Shown here: positions 1 to 8,690 of the stretch, piece after piece
Position numbering within the stretch: position 1 is the first letter of the stretch
Layout of the letters: the number at the start of each line of letters is the position of its first letter
Assembly (NCBI GenBank): GCA_016286365.1
Contig: JAEESN010000004.1
Coordinates: 87,912-151,911, forward strand
DNA from: Treponema sp.
GTDB lineage: Bacteria; Spirochaetota; Spirochaetia; Treponematales; Treponemataceae
Length of the DNA: 64,000 nucleotides
Direction of reading: 5' to 3'
Made by a program: the position numbers and the translations under genes
Notes under the pieces: generated by a model
The model's database searches: none
What the model was told of the DNA's origin: nothing
What the model saw: the letters and a program-made list of their open reading frames with translations, nothing else

Positions 1-1
1 C

Positions 2-490
2 ATCAAGGAAAAGGTAAACGTAGAAAACTATATCACAGGACTTTTGTTCCGCTTTAGTGAGATTTCCAAGAAAAATACCTGCGATGTAGAAATCGTAAAT
101 GCCGGTCATCCTCATCCTCTTTATTTTGATGCAAAAGCAAATGACATTACAGAAATTGTATATAAAAATCCGGAAGAACAGTATGGTATGATTGGTGTTG
201 AAGGATTGAATGTTTCTTTCCCTGTAACAACGATTAAATCTTCCCCTGATGATATTTTTGTTTTATTCACAGACGGACTTATAGAAGCCCATGATAATAC
301 AAAAGAACAGTTTGGAATTGAACGCGTAAAGAAAATTGTTAAGGCAAATAAAAACGCTTCTGCACAGAACATCCTCGATGCCATAAATAAAGGATTTACT
401 ACATTCCTTGATGGAGAGCCTGTTCATGATGATATTACTGTAATCGTTGCTAAAAGAAAAAAAGCTTCCGACTTTATAGAAGAACTATAA
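2..490 (+). CDS. SpoIIE/RsbU-type protein serine phosphatase, C-terminal part
   Basis: The reading frame is already open at base 2, so this is the 3' end of a gene that starts before the window. The visible residues carry the end of a PP2C-like SpoIIE domain: NAGHPHPLYF, then FVLFTDGLIEAHD, then a DDITVIVAKR tail, which in this family holds metal-binding aspartates. Such enzymes dephosphorylate anti-anti-sigma factors or related partners in partner-switching circuits. Whatever sensor domain it has lies outside the window, so its input is unknown. It runs convergent with kdgK, 58 bases apart; no convincing terminator was seen in that gap. Confidence 0.85.
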   Translation: MKEKVNVENYITGLLFRFSEISKKNTCDVEIVNAGHPHPLYFDAKANDITEIVYKNPEEQYGMIGVEGLNVSFPVTTIKSSPDDIFVLFTDGLIEAHDNTKEQFGIERVKKIVKANKNASAQNILDAINKGFTTFLDGEPVHDDITVIVAKRKKASDFIEEL

Positions 491-548
491 AACCGAAAGC
501 TCTAAATCTTATCTAAAATAGCTGATTATTTTTTTTTGTTCTGATATT

Positions 549-1568
549 CTATCTCTGAATACGACCCGAGCCGTTTCCACCGGCAAGCTTTTCTACTTCA
601 TCTACGCTTACCATGTTGTAATCGCCTTCGATTGTATGTTTAAGACAACTTGCGGCTACTGCAAATTCAACAGCGTCCTGAGTTGATTTTCCGTTCAAAA
701 GTGAATAGATTAATCCACCTCCAAAGCTGTCTCCGCCACCTACGCGATCAACAATGTACATCTCGTATTCTTTACTAAAGCAGTAATCCTTTCCGTCGTA
801 TAAAAGGGCTGCCCAGTTGTTACGGTTTGCATTGATTGATGTTCTGAGTGTGATTGCAACTTTTTTGAACCCGAATTTATCGGCAAGTTGTTTTGCAACA
901 GATTTATAGCCTTCTTTGTTTAATTTTCCGCTGTTGATGTCTGTGTTTTCGGCTTCGATTCCAAATACATCTTTTGCATCTTCTTCGTTAGAAATACATA
1001 CATCTACATACTTACAGATTTCTGTCATTGCCTTGCGAGCTTCTTCGCGGGTCCAGAGTTTTCCGCGGTAGTTTAAGTCGCAGCTTACTGTAGCACCTGC
1101 TTCTTTTGCAGCCTTACAAGCCTGAATACAGATTTCTACCAGGTTTCCGCCAAGGGCCGGAGTGATTCCTGTAAGATGGAACCATTTACAGTCTTTGAAT
1201 ATTTCTTTCCAGTTAAAGTCTTCGGGTTTTGCTTCGGCAATTGCGGAGTGTGCACGGTCGTAAATACATTTAGAACCACGCTGGCTTGCTCCCCTTTCGT
1301 TATAATAGATTCCTACACGGTCTCCGCCACGAACGATGTACTGTGTGTTTACACCATAACGGCGGAGGCTGTTTACGGCTGCCTGACCTATTTCGTGTTT
1401 TGGAAGCTTTGTAACGTAATAAGAATCAAGTCCGAAGTTTGCAAGGGAAACAGCAACGTTAGCCTCGCCTCCCCCGAATGTTGATGTCATTTTATCCACC
1501 TGAACAAAGCGGAAGTATCCTTCCGGTTCAAGGCGGAGCATTATTTCGCCAAATGTAACAGTTTTCAT
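549..1568 (-). CDS. kdgK: 2-keto-3-deoxygluconate kinase (PfkB family)
   Basis: Phosphorylates 2-keto-3-deoxygluconate to KDPG in the cytoplasm, the second-last step of uronate breakdown. The 339-residue chain is normal for the family. It opens with VTFGEIMLRLEP, has the substrate-side FGGGEANVAVSLA segment near residue 32, and ends with the anion-hole and catalytic base motif VDRVGGGDSFGGG near residue 275 (PfkB signature 2; the usual DTxGAGD aspartate is present as GGGDSF). Last gene of the uronate cluster, directly downstream of eda in direction but separated from it by 487 bases of hairpin repeats, which may lower or separate its expression. Other PfkB sugar kinases are possible but the neighbours favour KdgK. 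Confidence 0.88.
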   Translation of the reverse strand: MKTVTFGEIMLRLEPEGYFRFVQVDKMTSTFGGGEANVAVSLANFGLDSYYVTKLPKHEIGQAAVNSLRRYGVNTQYIVRGGDRVGIYYNERGASQRGSKCIYDRAHSAIAEAKPEDFNWKEIFKDCKWFHLTGITPALGGNLVEICIQACKAAKEAGATVSCDLNYRGKLWTREEARKAMTEICKYVDVCISNEEDAKDVFGIEAENTDINSGKLNKEGYKSVAKQLADKFGFKKVAITLRTSINANRNNWAALLYDGKDYCFSKEYEMYIVDRVGGGDSFGGGLIYSLLNGKSTQDAVEFAVAASCLKHTIEGDYNMVSVDEVEKLAGGNGSGRIQR

Positions 1569-1595
1569 ATGTTCTTCCTTATATAAACTTATTTT

Positions 1596-2043
1596 CTTAA
1601 GGGAGGTCCCTTAAGGATCCCCTGTTTTATACATATTCTTTTTTTTAGGGAGGTCCCTAAAACCCCTTTTTTTAAATTTATTCTTTAGGGAAAGTCCCTA
1701 AAATCCTTTTTTTAAATCTATTTTTTAGGGGAGGGCCCCTAAAACCCTTTTTTTAAATTTATTCTTTAGGGGAGGACCCCTAAAACCCCCTTTTATTGGG
1801 AGAGGACACCCCCTCTACTTCGGAAGCGGAGGGTTTTCCTCTCCCAAACCCTCTTCTTCCCCGAGCACCGCTTAGGGGAATTTTCCCCTAAGAACCCCTT
1901 TTTAAATGGGGATTGGTTGGCTGGCGTATTGGACGGCTTATGATTCCATAAGCGTCCAGATTTATTTTTATAGGACGGCTTAAGCAGAGCTTAAGCGTCC
2001 AAAATCTTTTTTGGGGGACGGCTTAAGCGGGGCTTAAGCGTCC
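1596..2043. repeat. Dense array of hairpin-forming repeats between eda and kdgK
   Basis: The 487-base gap holds about ten inverted repeats in two families. Family A has TTTAGGG(G)/(C)CCCTAAA arms around a 2-4 base purine-rich centre, each followed by CCCTTTTTTTAAAT-like linkers: 1596-1615 (CTTAAGGGA/TCCCTTAAG), 1643-1662, 1684-1702, 1723-1744, 1765-1784 and 1871-1892 (10-bp arms). A larger hairpin at 1796-1847 pairs TTGGGAGAGGA with TCCTCTCCCAA. Family B has GGACG-G-CTTA.../...TAAG-CGTCC arms with one bulged G: 1931-1957, 1973-2000, 2016-2043. No ORF of note. Arms covary between copies, so structure rather than sequence is kept. Could be REP/MITE-like elements, an mRNA processing or stability region, or attenuating terminators between eda and kdgK. 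Confidence 0.85.
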
Positions 2044-2055
2044 TGTAGTTTTCTT

Positions 2056-2694
2056 CTAGCCTCTTATTTCTTTTACTATTCCTGAAGCTTCTCGGGTCAG
2101 GCGTTCGATTTCGGCGAAGTTTCCGGAAGTTATGAGGTCGGATTTTACCATCCAGCTGCCGCCGCAGGCAAGGATTTTGGTGCAGGAAAGATAGTCGCGG
2201 ACGTTCTGGGGGTTTATGCCGCCGGTGGGCATAAAGAGCATTTTGGTATAGGGAGCGCTCATGGCTTTTATCATTTTAAGGCCGCCGGCGTTTTCGGCTG
2301 GGAAGAATTTTACTACTTCTAAACCGTAATCAAGAGCCATTTCGAGTTCTGTCGGAGTCATGATGCCGGGGGTAATCGGGTAGTTTTTCTTGAGGCAGTA
2401 TTCTACTACTTTTGGATTAAAGCCAGGGCTTACTATAAATTTTGCACCTGCTCCTACTGCTCTTTTTACCTGTTCTACAGATAAAACTGTTCCGGCTCCG
2501 GTAAGCATGTTTGGAAACTCTTTTGAGATAATACGGATGCTTTCTTCGGCTGCATCTGTCCTGAAGGTTACTTCGGCACAGGGAAGTCCGCCATTTACAA
2601 GACTTTGTGCAAGCGGTTTTGCATCATCTGCTTTATTCAAAACTACAACAGGGACAATCCCGGTTGAGCCTATCTGTTTAAGTACATCATTCAT
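2056..2694 (-). CDS. eda: KDPG/KHG aldolase
   Basis: Cleaves 2-keto-3-deoxy-6-phosphogluconate to pyruvate and glyceraldehyde-3-phosphate (class I aldolase, cytoplasmic trimer in characterised members). The 212-residue length is typical. Family residues are visible: Glu41 and Arg45 in AEVTFRT, Thr69 in GAGTV, and the Schiff-base Lys129 in LEVVKFFPAE, followed by PTGGIN. It sits 19 bases downstream of uxaC and feeds from KdgK, whose gene follows after the hairpin array. Assignment is firm; whether it also cleaves 4-hydroxy-2-oxoglutarate cannot be told. Confidence 0.93.
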   Translation of the reverse strand: MNDVLKQIGSTGIVPVVVLNKADDAKPLAQSLVNGGLPCAEVTFRTDAAEESIRIISKEFPNMLTGAGTVLSVEQVKRAVGAGAKFIVSPGFNPKVVEYCLKKNYPITPGIMTPTELEMALDYGLEVVKFFPAENAGGLKMIKAMSAPYTKMLFMPTGGINPQNVRDYLSCTKILACGGSWMVKSDLITSGNFAEIERLTREASGIVKEIRG

Positions 2695-2713
2695 AAAATG
2701 CCTCTTTTTAAAT

Positions 2714-4159
2714 TTATATCTTTTTTAAGAAAAAATCTTCTGCGTTTTTACAGGAAATATCTTTTACGATTTTTCCAAGCACTTCTTTCTGCCACGGGTA
2801 TTCTCCGTTTTCCACAAGATTCCCTATGTAATTACATAAGATGCGGCGGAAGTATTCATGACGCGGATACGAAAGAAAACTTCTTGAATCTGTGAGCATT
2901 CCAACATAACATCGCAAAACCGAAGTGCGTGAATATACCCTTATCTGTTCTTCAATTCCGTCCTTATGATCGTTGAACCACCATGCAGGACCAAACTGAC
3001 AGTTACGAAAATTGGCAGCCATTGTGGCAAGCGCTTCATTATCTTTTGGATTTAAGTTATAAAGAATTGTCTTTGCACCAGGTTCTGCAGAATAAATCGC
3101 ATTTAAAACTGAACCAAGTTCAGAGATAAAACTAAAATCGTTCAGGCTGTCTTCGCCGATATTAATTCCGCTTTGTTCCTTCATCAAAGAATTATTGTCG
3201 CGCAGAGCACCCAGGTGAATCTGCATTACAAAGCCTTTCTGTGCGTAGAGTTTTCCAAGTTCAACCAAAACATATCCGCGGTATTTCTGGATTTCTTCGT
3301 CCTTAAGACTTTTTCCAATCCAGGCTTTTTCAAAACTATAATCAACATCGCTTTCGTCACAAGGAAGATAAAAATCACTTTCCAGGGAATGGTCGCTTAC
3401 AACACTTCCGTTCTCTTTAAAATAATCCATCCGCCTTCCAAGGGCTAAAATCATATCCTTTACGCTTTTAAATTTTCTGCCATCCATCTCCTGGAGCTTA
3501 GAAATATAATCACCGAAATTTTTATTCTGAGGATTTAAAACTGCATCTGGGCGGAAAGAAGGTCTTACCTTGCAATCTTTCCATTCAAGGCTCAATTTTT
3601 TATGCCATTCAAGGCTGTCTAAAGGATCATCAGTTGTACAAAGCTCACGAACGCCCATTTTTAATAAAAGCTTTCGCGGAGTGTAATCATCTTTTAAAAG
3701 AAGCTCATTGCATTTATTCCAGATTTTAAGCGCATTTTGCTCAGTAAGAGGTTCAGTAATTCCAAAATAACGCTTGAGTTCCAAATGGCTCCAGTGATAG
3801 AGCGGATTTCCGATTGAGCCTTCCAATGTTTTTACAAAAGAAAGATAGCGTTCATAATCAGCTTTTTCTGCAGCCTCTTTTCCGCCTCTCTCTTCTATAG
3901 ATTTTACACTTCCATCCTTATTCAGATGTCCTGTGATTAAGCCTTCATCAATTCCGAAAGCACGCATTGCCCGCCATTTATAATGATCGTGATCAAGCCA
4001 TGCATTCGAAAGATTTCCAAGCGGTTTATCTTCATAAATTTCTTTTGGAGAAAGGTGATTGTGAAAATCAAAAATCGGTTCATTTTCTGCATACTCATGG
4101 AATAAGATACGAGCAGTTTTAGTTTGTAAAAGAAAATCATCATCCAGAAATTTTTTCAT
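2714..4159 (-). CDS. uxaC: Uronate (glucuronate) isomerase
   Basis: Converts D-glucuronate to D-fructuronate (and in most homologues D-galacturonate to tagaturonate), the entry step of the pathway. The 481-residue chain has the amidohydrolase-fold metal motif FDFHNHLSPKEI near residue 35, LDHDHYKWRAMRAFG near residue 55, and ELCTTDDPLDSLEWH near residue 175. The start overlaps the end of the upstream serine hydrolase gene by 20 bases, which points to translational coupling in one transcript with uxuB. No tagaturonate reductase or altronate dehydratase is in the window, so glucuronate is the supported substrate here. Confidence 0.94.
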   Translation of the reverse strand: MKKFLDDDFLLQTKTARILFHEYAENEPIFDFHNHLSPKEIYEDKPLGNLSNAWLDHDHYKWRAMRAFGIDEGLITGHLNKDGSVKSIEERGGKEAAEKADYERYLSFVKTLEGSIGNPLYHWSHLELKRYFGITEPLTEQNALKIWNKCNELLLKDDYTPRKLLLKMGVRELCTTDDPLDSLEWHKKLSLEWKDCKVRPSFRPDAVLNPQNKNFGDYISKLQEMDGRKFKSVKDMILALGRRMDYFKENGSVVSDHSLESDFYLPCDESDVDYSFEKAWIGKSLKDEEIQKYRGYVLVELGKLYAQKGFVMQIHLGALRDNNSLMKEQSGINIGEDSLNDFSFISELGSVLNAIYSAEPGAKTILYNLNPKDNEALATMAANFRNCQFGPAWWFNDHKDGIEEQIRVYSRTSVLRCYVGMLTDSRSFLSYPRHEYFRRILCNYIGNLVENGEYPWQKEVLGKIVKDISCKNAEDFFLKKI

Positions 4160-5564
4160 AATTACCTCTTTTTGATTTTATAATCATAATGATTCCTCCG
4201 GCAAAAGAAAGAATCACGCTTATTACGATTGTTAAAAATAAATCAGGAACAAAAGATTTTATTACCCATAGCGGAGTGTCAATAAAGATTTTTGAAAATG
4301 TAAGAAGCAGTAAAGGCCAAAATAAAAATCCAATCACTCCCAGAATGATTTTTCTGATTTTGTGATTTGAGTTGAACCCGTTTTTAGAACGAATTGCAAG
4401 CACAAATCCTAAAACAGAAACAGCGAAAATTATAAAATAAATCAAATCGTAAAGAAGATGGATTTTTCTGTAATCACTAAAGTTTACTTCATCAGGTTTT
4501 TCACCATCTAAAATTTTAAGGCTTGACCAGAAAGCAGAATCCATAAGATTATTCATACCAAATTCATCAGCACCATTAATCATAAAACAGACTGCAATAT
4601 TTTTCTTTGGAAGAATGAACATATAAGTAATTCCATTTTCTACAAGACCACCGTGAAAGATAATCGGCTGCCCGCCATAATACATAAAATTCCAGCCCAT
4701 TCCATAAAGCGTATTATAACTGTCGCACAAAGGTATATTTTTATACCACATGGAGTTTATGCTTTCTTTTGTGATAATCTCCTTTCCATCCGGAGTAAGG
4801 CCGCCGTTTAAATACATCCTTAAATATTTCCCATGATCGGCCGGAGTCGAAGCAATGTAACCCGCAGGCTCATGAAACCACGATTTTTCTGTAGGATAAT
4901 CAGCTTCGCCTCTTATAAAAAAGCCAAAATAATTTCTGTTTCCTTTTAAAAGCTGATTAGAATTTTTAACAGAGAGTGCATCGCCAAAGGAACTATCCAT
5001 TCCAAGCGGAGTAAAAATATTTTCTTTTATATATTCTTTGTATGATTTACCCGAAACCTTTTCTATAATTTTTCCAAGTAAGTCGTAATTAACATTTGCG
5101 TATTCATACTTTCCGTAAGTCTCTGTGATTTTAAGATGTTTTTTATCGTAAAGCTTCATGTGTGTGTCAAAGCCGCTTGTGTGATTAAGAAGATTTAACA
5201 CCGTAATTTTTTTTTCAAATTTATATTCAGGAAGGTATAAAGTAAAATCATCATCAAGATTGATTTTTCCTTTTTCTACAAGCTGCATGATGCAGAGGGC
5301 GGTATAAGATTTACTCATTGAACCAATAAAAAACTGCTGATCCATACTTTTACACTGCCCGGATGTATAGCCATAAAGAGCACTATCAGGTCCTGTAATT
5401 AAAAATGCCATACCGGGAATATGATAAGCTTTAGTTATTTTTGAAAGATAATTATCAAAGTTATAAATTTGTGCTTTAGAGAGCGTGTACGCATTTTTAG
5501 AAATTTCATCTGCATAACAAAAACCAGTAAGGGCGAGTAAAAAAATCAAGATATATTTTTTCAT
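4140..5564 (-). CDS. Secreted beta-lactamase-fold serine hydrolase with C-terminal membrane segments
   Basis: Serine hydrolase of the class C beta-lactamase/penicillin-binding-protein superfamily. A signal peptide (KKYILIFLLALTGFCYA) is followed by the SxxK nucleophile motif as SMSK near residue 83, YxN as YAN near residue 156, and an HGG in place of KTG (FHGGLVENG). Three hydrophobic helices fill the last 110 residues, so the enzyme is probably outward-facing and membrane tethered. The second of two ATGs is preferred because it sits 5 bases after GGAG. It lies inside the uronate operon, 51 bases after uxuB and overlapping uxaC. Substrate unknown: an esterase acting on sugar-acid esters or a peptidase are both possible; antibiotic resistance is not implied. 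Confidence 0.82.
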   Translation of the reverse strand: MKKYILIFLLALTGFCYADEISKNAYTLSKAQIYNFDNYLSKITKAYHIPGMAFLITGPDSALYGYTSGQCKSMDQQFFIGSMSKSYTALCIMQLVEKGKINLDDDFTLYLPEYKFEKKITVLNLLNHTSGFDTHMKLYDKKHLKITETYGKYEYANVNYDLLGKIIEKVSGKSYKEYIKENIFTPLGMDSSFGDALSVKNSNQLLKGNRNYFGFFIRGEADYPTEKSWFHEPAGYIASTPADHGKYLRMYLNGGLTPDGKEIITKESINSMWYKNIPLCDSYNTLYGMGWNFMYYGGQPIIFHGGLVENGITYMFILPKKNIAVCFMINGADEFGMNNLMDSAFWSSLKILDGEKPDEVNFSDYRKIHLLYDLIYFIIFAVSVLGFVLAIRSKNGFNSNHKIRKIILGVIGFLFWPLLLLTFSKIFIDTPLWVIKSFVPDLFLTIVISVILSFAGGIIMIIKSKRGNYEKISG

Positions 5565-5618
5565 CATAACTCCGTAATGCAGATTATAATACTTATAGTG
5601 AGTATTGAAAATAAGCGC

Positions 5619-7232
5619 TTATATACTTTGAAGAACTCTTCTTACACTTCCCTTTTCTTTACAAAGCTCTTTGAATAAATCCTTAACGCGAGGGGCAAGA
5701 CCCGCCTGGAATAAATCAACACCAAAGATTTCTTTACGGCGAAGAAGCTCATCAATTTTTGTAAGACTTTCATCAGAAACACCTTCTCCAAGCTTTACGC
5801 CTTCCACATATTTTTTTACGTCATCCAAAAGTGGATCAGGGTTTAATTCAAAAACATTGCCGTTATCATCAAGAGCCATAAGGTAACGAAGCCAAAGTGC
5901 AAACACAAGAGGAATTACTTTAAGGTTATCCAGGCTCAGTGATTTATTTTCAAGATATTTTTTGATTGTTTCTCCAAAACGGATTGAAAGCTTCTGACTT
6001 GTATCGCAGGCAATTCGCTGAGGGGTGTCCGGCATAAAAGGATTAGGAATACGGATGTTTACAACTTCATCAATAAAGTCGCGGGGTTTAATGATTCCGG
6101 GATCAACAACAACAGGAAGTCCTTCTTCGTAGCCAAGGCGTTTTACAAGGCGGAGTAAATCTTCATCCTTCATTTCGTCCGCAATCAAAGTGTAGCCAAG
6201 GAGGTTTCCGCTGATTGCAAGGAAGGTGTGAAGAGGATTAAGACATGTGCAGACTTTCATCTTTTCGACTTTGTCTACAGTTTCGCGGTTTGTAAAATAA
6301 AGTCCTGCCTTTTCGAGCTCTGGTCTTCCGTTTGGAAATTTATCTTCGATTACAAGATACTGGCATTCCTCTGCGTTTACAAAAGGAGCCACATAAGTTT
6401 TTTTAGTTGTGATTACAGGGTCGAGTTCTTCGATGCCGTCGTCTTTAAGAATCTGTTCGATTTTTGCATCCGGGCGCGGAGTGATTTTATCGATCATTGT
6501 CCAAGGGAATGTTACCTTAGATTCATCGTTTATATATTTTAAAAATCCTGATTTACAAACGCCGCGTTTTTCCCATTCTGATGCAAACTCGTTTACGGCA
6601 GCATATAATTTATCTCCGTTGTGGGAGCAGTTATCCATACTCACCATTGCAACAGGAAGTTCACCGTTTACATAGCGTTCGTGGAGGAGTGTCACAACCT
6701 TACCGATGTATGATTTTGGAAGAACAGGGCCTGCATTAAAGTCATCTTCTACACCAGGCATGAACACACCTGATGCATTTTTTAAAAGATAGCCCTTTTC
6801 TGTGATTGTAAAAGTTACCATCTGGAGAGATGGAGAGCGGAAGATTTCTAAGAGGCGAGCCCAGTCTTTTTCGTTAGAACTATCTGCACAAAGCGCTTCC
6901 ATGATTGAACCAACAACAGTTTTTTCTACCGAGCCGCTTGATTTTAAGGTAACAAGAGCACCGATGTTATCGTGGGGGCGGTACATCTTTTCGATGATTT
7001 CGTAATCATAGCCTTCTGCAACAACAAGCCCCCGGTCCAAAACACCTTTATTTAAAAGCTCTTGAACAACATTTGCCTGGAACGCGCGGAAAATATTTCC
7101 TGCCCCAAAATGAATCCAGAACGGCTTTTCCTTTGTCGATTTTTTTACATTTTCTATATCAAAAGAAGGAAGAGAATAGCCCTTAGCTTCCCATTCACCA
7201 CGATTTTTTATACCTTCTGCCGAAAGCTTCAT
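5619..7232 (-). CDS. uxuB: Fructuronate reductase (mannitol dehydrogenase family)
   Basis: NAD-dependent polyol dehydrogenase of the long-chain mannitol dehydrogenase family; by context it reduces D-fructuronate to D-mannonate. The Rossmann segment is WIHFGAGNIFRAF near residue 39, and the catalytic region is VAMVSMDNCSHNGDKL near residue 200 with the family Asn, His and Lys. At 537 residues it is longer than the enterobacterial enzyme (about 486) but matches the size of the Gram-positive and spirochaete type. First gene of the uronate operon, with SD AGGAG and its own promoter and operator-like palindrome at 7270-7317. A mannitol or tagaturonate dehydrogenase role is the alternative. Confidence 0.85.
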   Translation of the reverse strand: MKLSAEGIKNRGEWEAKGYSLPSFDIENVKKSTKEKPFWIHFGAGNIFRAFQANVVQELLNKGVLDRGLVVAEGYDYEIIEKMYRPHDNIGALVTLKSSGSVEKTVVGSIMEALCADSSNEKDWARLLEIFRSPSLQMVTFTITEKGYLLKNASGVFMPGVEDDFNAGPVLPKSYIGKVVTLLHERYVNGELPVAMVSMDNCSHNGDKLYAAVNEFASEWEKRGVCKSGFLKYINDESKVTFPWTMIDKITPRPDAKIEQILKDDGIEELDPVITTKKTYVAPFVNAEECQYLVIEDKFPNGRPELEKAGLYFTNRETVDKVEKMKVCTCLNPLHTFLAISGNLLGYTLIADEMKDEDLLRLVKRLGYEEGLPVVVDPGIIKPRDFIDEVVNIRIPNPFMPDTPQRIACDTSQKLSIRFGETIKKYLENKSLSLDNLKVIPLVFALWLRYLMALDDNGNVFELNPDPLLDDVKKYVEGVKLGEGVSDESLTKIDELLRRKEIFGVDLFQAGLAPRVKDLFKELCKEKGSVRRVLQSI

Positions 7233-7269
7233 TTTAATACTCCTGTAAAGCCAGATAATTATATGGATA

Positions 7270-7317
7270 ATTATACACCAGTTTCCGCTAAAAAACTATT
7301 AACTTTACTACTAGTAT
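7270..7317 (-). promoter_or_regulatory. uxuB operon promoter and candidate operator
   Basis: A consensus -10 TATAAT reads on the minus strand at 7275-7270; no good -35 is present. About 40 bases further upstream lies TACTAGTA (7309-7316), within AATACTAGTAGT on the minus strand. The same motif occurs as a perfect 12-bp palindrome at nearly the same distance from the -10 of uxuA (21640-21651). The weak -35 and the -50 position suggest an activator site, but a repressor is not excluded. No dedicated regulator gene adjoins. Confidence 0.55.
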
Positions 7318-7368
7318 TCTAGCATATTAGTTACAGAAAATCTAGTTTTTTTGTGGGGAAATTTTAAG

Positions 7369-7412
7369 AAAAAAAAAATCAGGGAGATTGATTATAATGC
7401 AGTCTCCCTGAT
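7369..7412 (-). terminator. Intrinsic terminator after the SUMF1-like gene
   Basis: On the minus strand ATCAGGGAGA (7412-7403) pairs perfectly with TCTCCCTGAT (7387-7378) and is followed by a run of ten T. It lies 30 bases past the stop of the gene at 7443-8549 and insulates the uronate operon promoter from it. Confidence 0.92.
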
Positions 7413-7442
7413 TTATTGATATGTTATTGTGAGATATTCGGG

Positions 7443-8549
7443 TTATTGAATCGAACGGGCTACGCGGAAGCCGAGAGATCTTTGACGATGGTACTTATAA
7501 TCATAGTTCCGATAAGAAACTGAAAGATCGGAAGCATTGCTAGTGCTGTAGAAACCGCCGCGACAAACACGCACATGTTCATCGGAGGCATAGTCATTGT
7601 TGCACCATTCATTTACGTTTCCAGTCATATCATAAATACCCAGTGCGTTTGGCTTTTTCTTTCCTACCTCGTGTGTTACAAAAGAACCTTCAACTTGAGA
7701 GTTAAAATAATTCCAGGAAACTTCACTTTCATTATTGCTACCGGAATACTTATAATCCCATCCGCCGGCTACTCCACCACGGGCAGCCATTTCCCATTCT
7801 GCTTCTGTAGGTAAACGAAAGCCGTTTGCACTTAAGTCGCATATCACATAAGAATTAATTCTTTCTTCTTTATGAGGGGTATAATTCCATTTTTCCGGGT
7901 CAGTTTGTCCGTTAACAGAATAGGCAGGTGTAAGCCCCATTATCATACTGAGCTTGTTGCAAAAATATACGACGTCATACCAGCTTACATTTTCTACAGG
8001 GCGCTTTTCCTGAACTTCACCGTCTTCAGGGTTGTAACTGTGAATACTGGGATTTTCCCCCATGACAGCCATATACAAATCCTGGGTAACCTCATATTTT
8101 CCAATCATATAGGCATTAATAGTCTGAAAGCCTTCCGTACCTGCAAAATTTTCCATATTCACTTTCTTACCGGCTGGAATTACAGTTACCATTTCTTCAT
8201 TCATTCTTTTTATAGCCTGTTCCTTTGTTATAACCCAGCCTGCATAAAAGACTTTTTTCTGAGTCTCGCCTTTTTTGATGGCAGTAACTTTATCTCCGCT
8301 TAAATCCGGTTTGGTATACCAACCGTTGAATATATAACCTGGTCGAGCCGGTGCGGCAAGAGTAAGACCATCTTCTGCAGTATAAGTATCGGGATTCGCC
8401 TTATTTTGAACACCACCGTTTAAATGCCATTCAATTGCATATTCAACTTTTGCAGCAGCATCAATCAAGACCGGCTGCGAAAAAGCAGGCATCACAAAAA
8501 AAGACAGAATAACAAAAAAACTAAAAGATTTAAAAAAGTTCGCTTTCAT
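7443..8549 (-). CDS. Secreted SUMF1-fold protein with an InlB-type repeat
   Basis: A signal peptide (cleavage near PAFSQ) leads into one Listeria-Bacteroides (InlB B-repeat, Flg_new) unit at about residues 40-105 (WHLNGG...GYIFNGWYT...FYAGW). Residues 115-365 form a formylglycine-generating-enzyme (SUMF1) fold: YMIGKYEVTQDLYMAVMG, RPVENVSWYDVVYFCNKLS, GFRLPTEAEWEMAARGG, GNVNEWCND-like and a GFRVARS end. The region that carries the redox cysteine in true FGEs reads SVSYRNYDY here, without Cys, so oxidase activity is unlikely and a binding or structural role more so. Monocistronic, with a strong terminator at 7369-7412. Confidence 0.85.
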   Translation of the reverse strand: MKANFFKSFSFFVILSFFVMPAFSQPVLIDAAAKVEYAIEWHLNGGVQNKANPDTYTAEDGLTLAAPARPGYIFNGWYTKPDLSGDKVTAIKKGETQKKVFYAGWVITKEQAIKRMNEEMVTVIPAGKKVNMENFAGTEGFQTINAYMIGKYEVTQDLYMAVMGENPSIHSYNPEDGEVQEKRPVENVSWYDVVYFCNKLSMIMGLTPAYSVNGQTDPEKWNYTPHKEERINSYVICDLSANGFRLPTEAEWEMAARGGVAGGWDYKYSGSNNESEVSWNYFNSQVEGSFVTHEVGKKKPNALGIYDMTGNVNEWCNNDYASDEHVRVCRGGFYSTSNASDLSVSYRNYDYKYHRQRSLGFRVARSIQ

Positions 8550-8690
8550 AAAAACCTCGAAAAACTAAAATGTGGAAAACTACTTTCTGATAATAAATTA
8601 TTGTAGCATGAATTTGGGATTTGTTAAATGGAAAAAATAAGGAACTCTGCACTCTGAAAATAGATTACAGTCTTTAAAGCATCTGTTTTA

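Noticed and set aside
490..548. Terminator between the SpoIIE-type gene and kdgK
   Set aside because: A T-run is present but only AGCT/AGCT can pair beside it.
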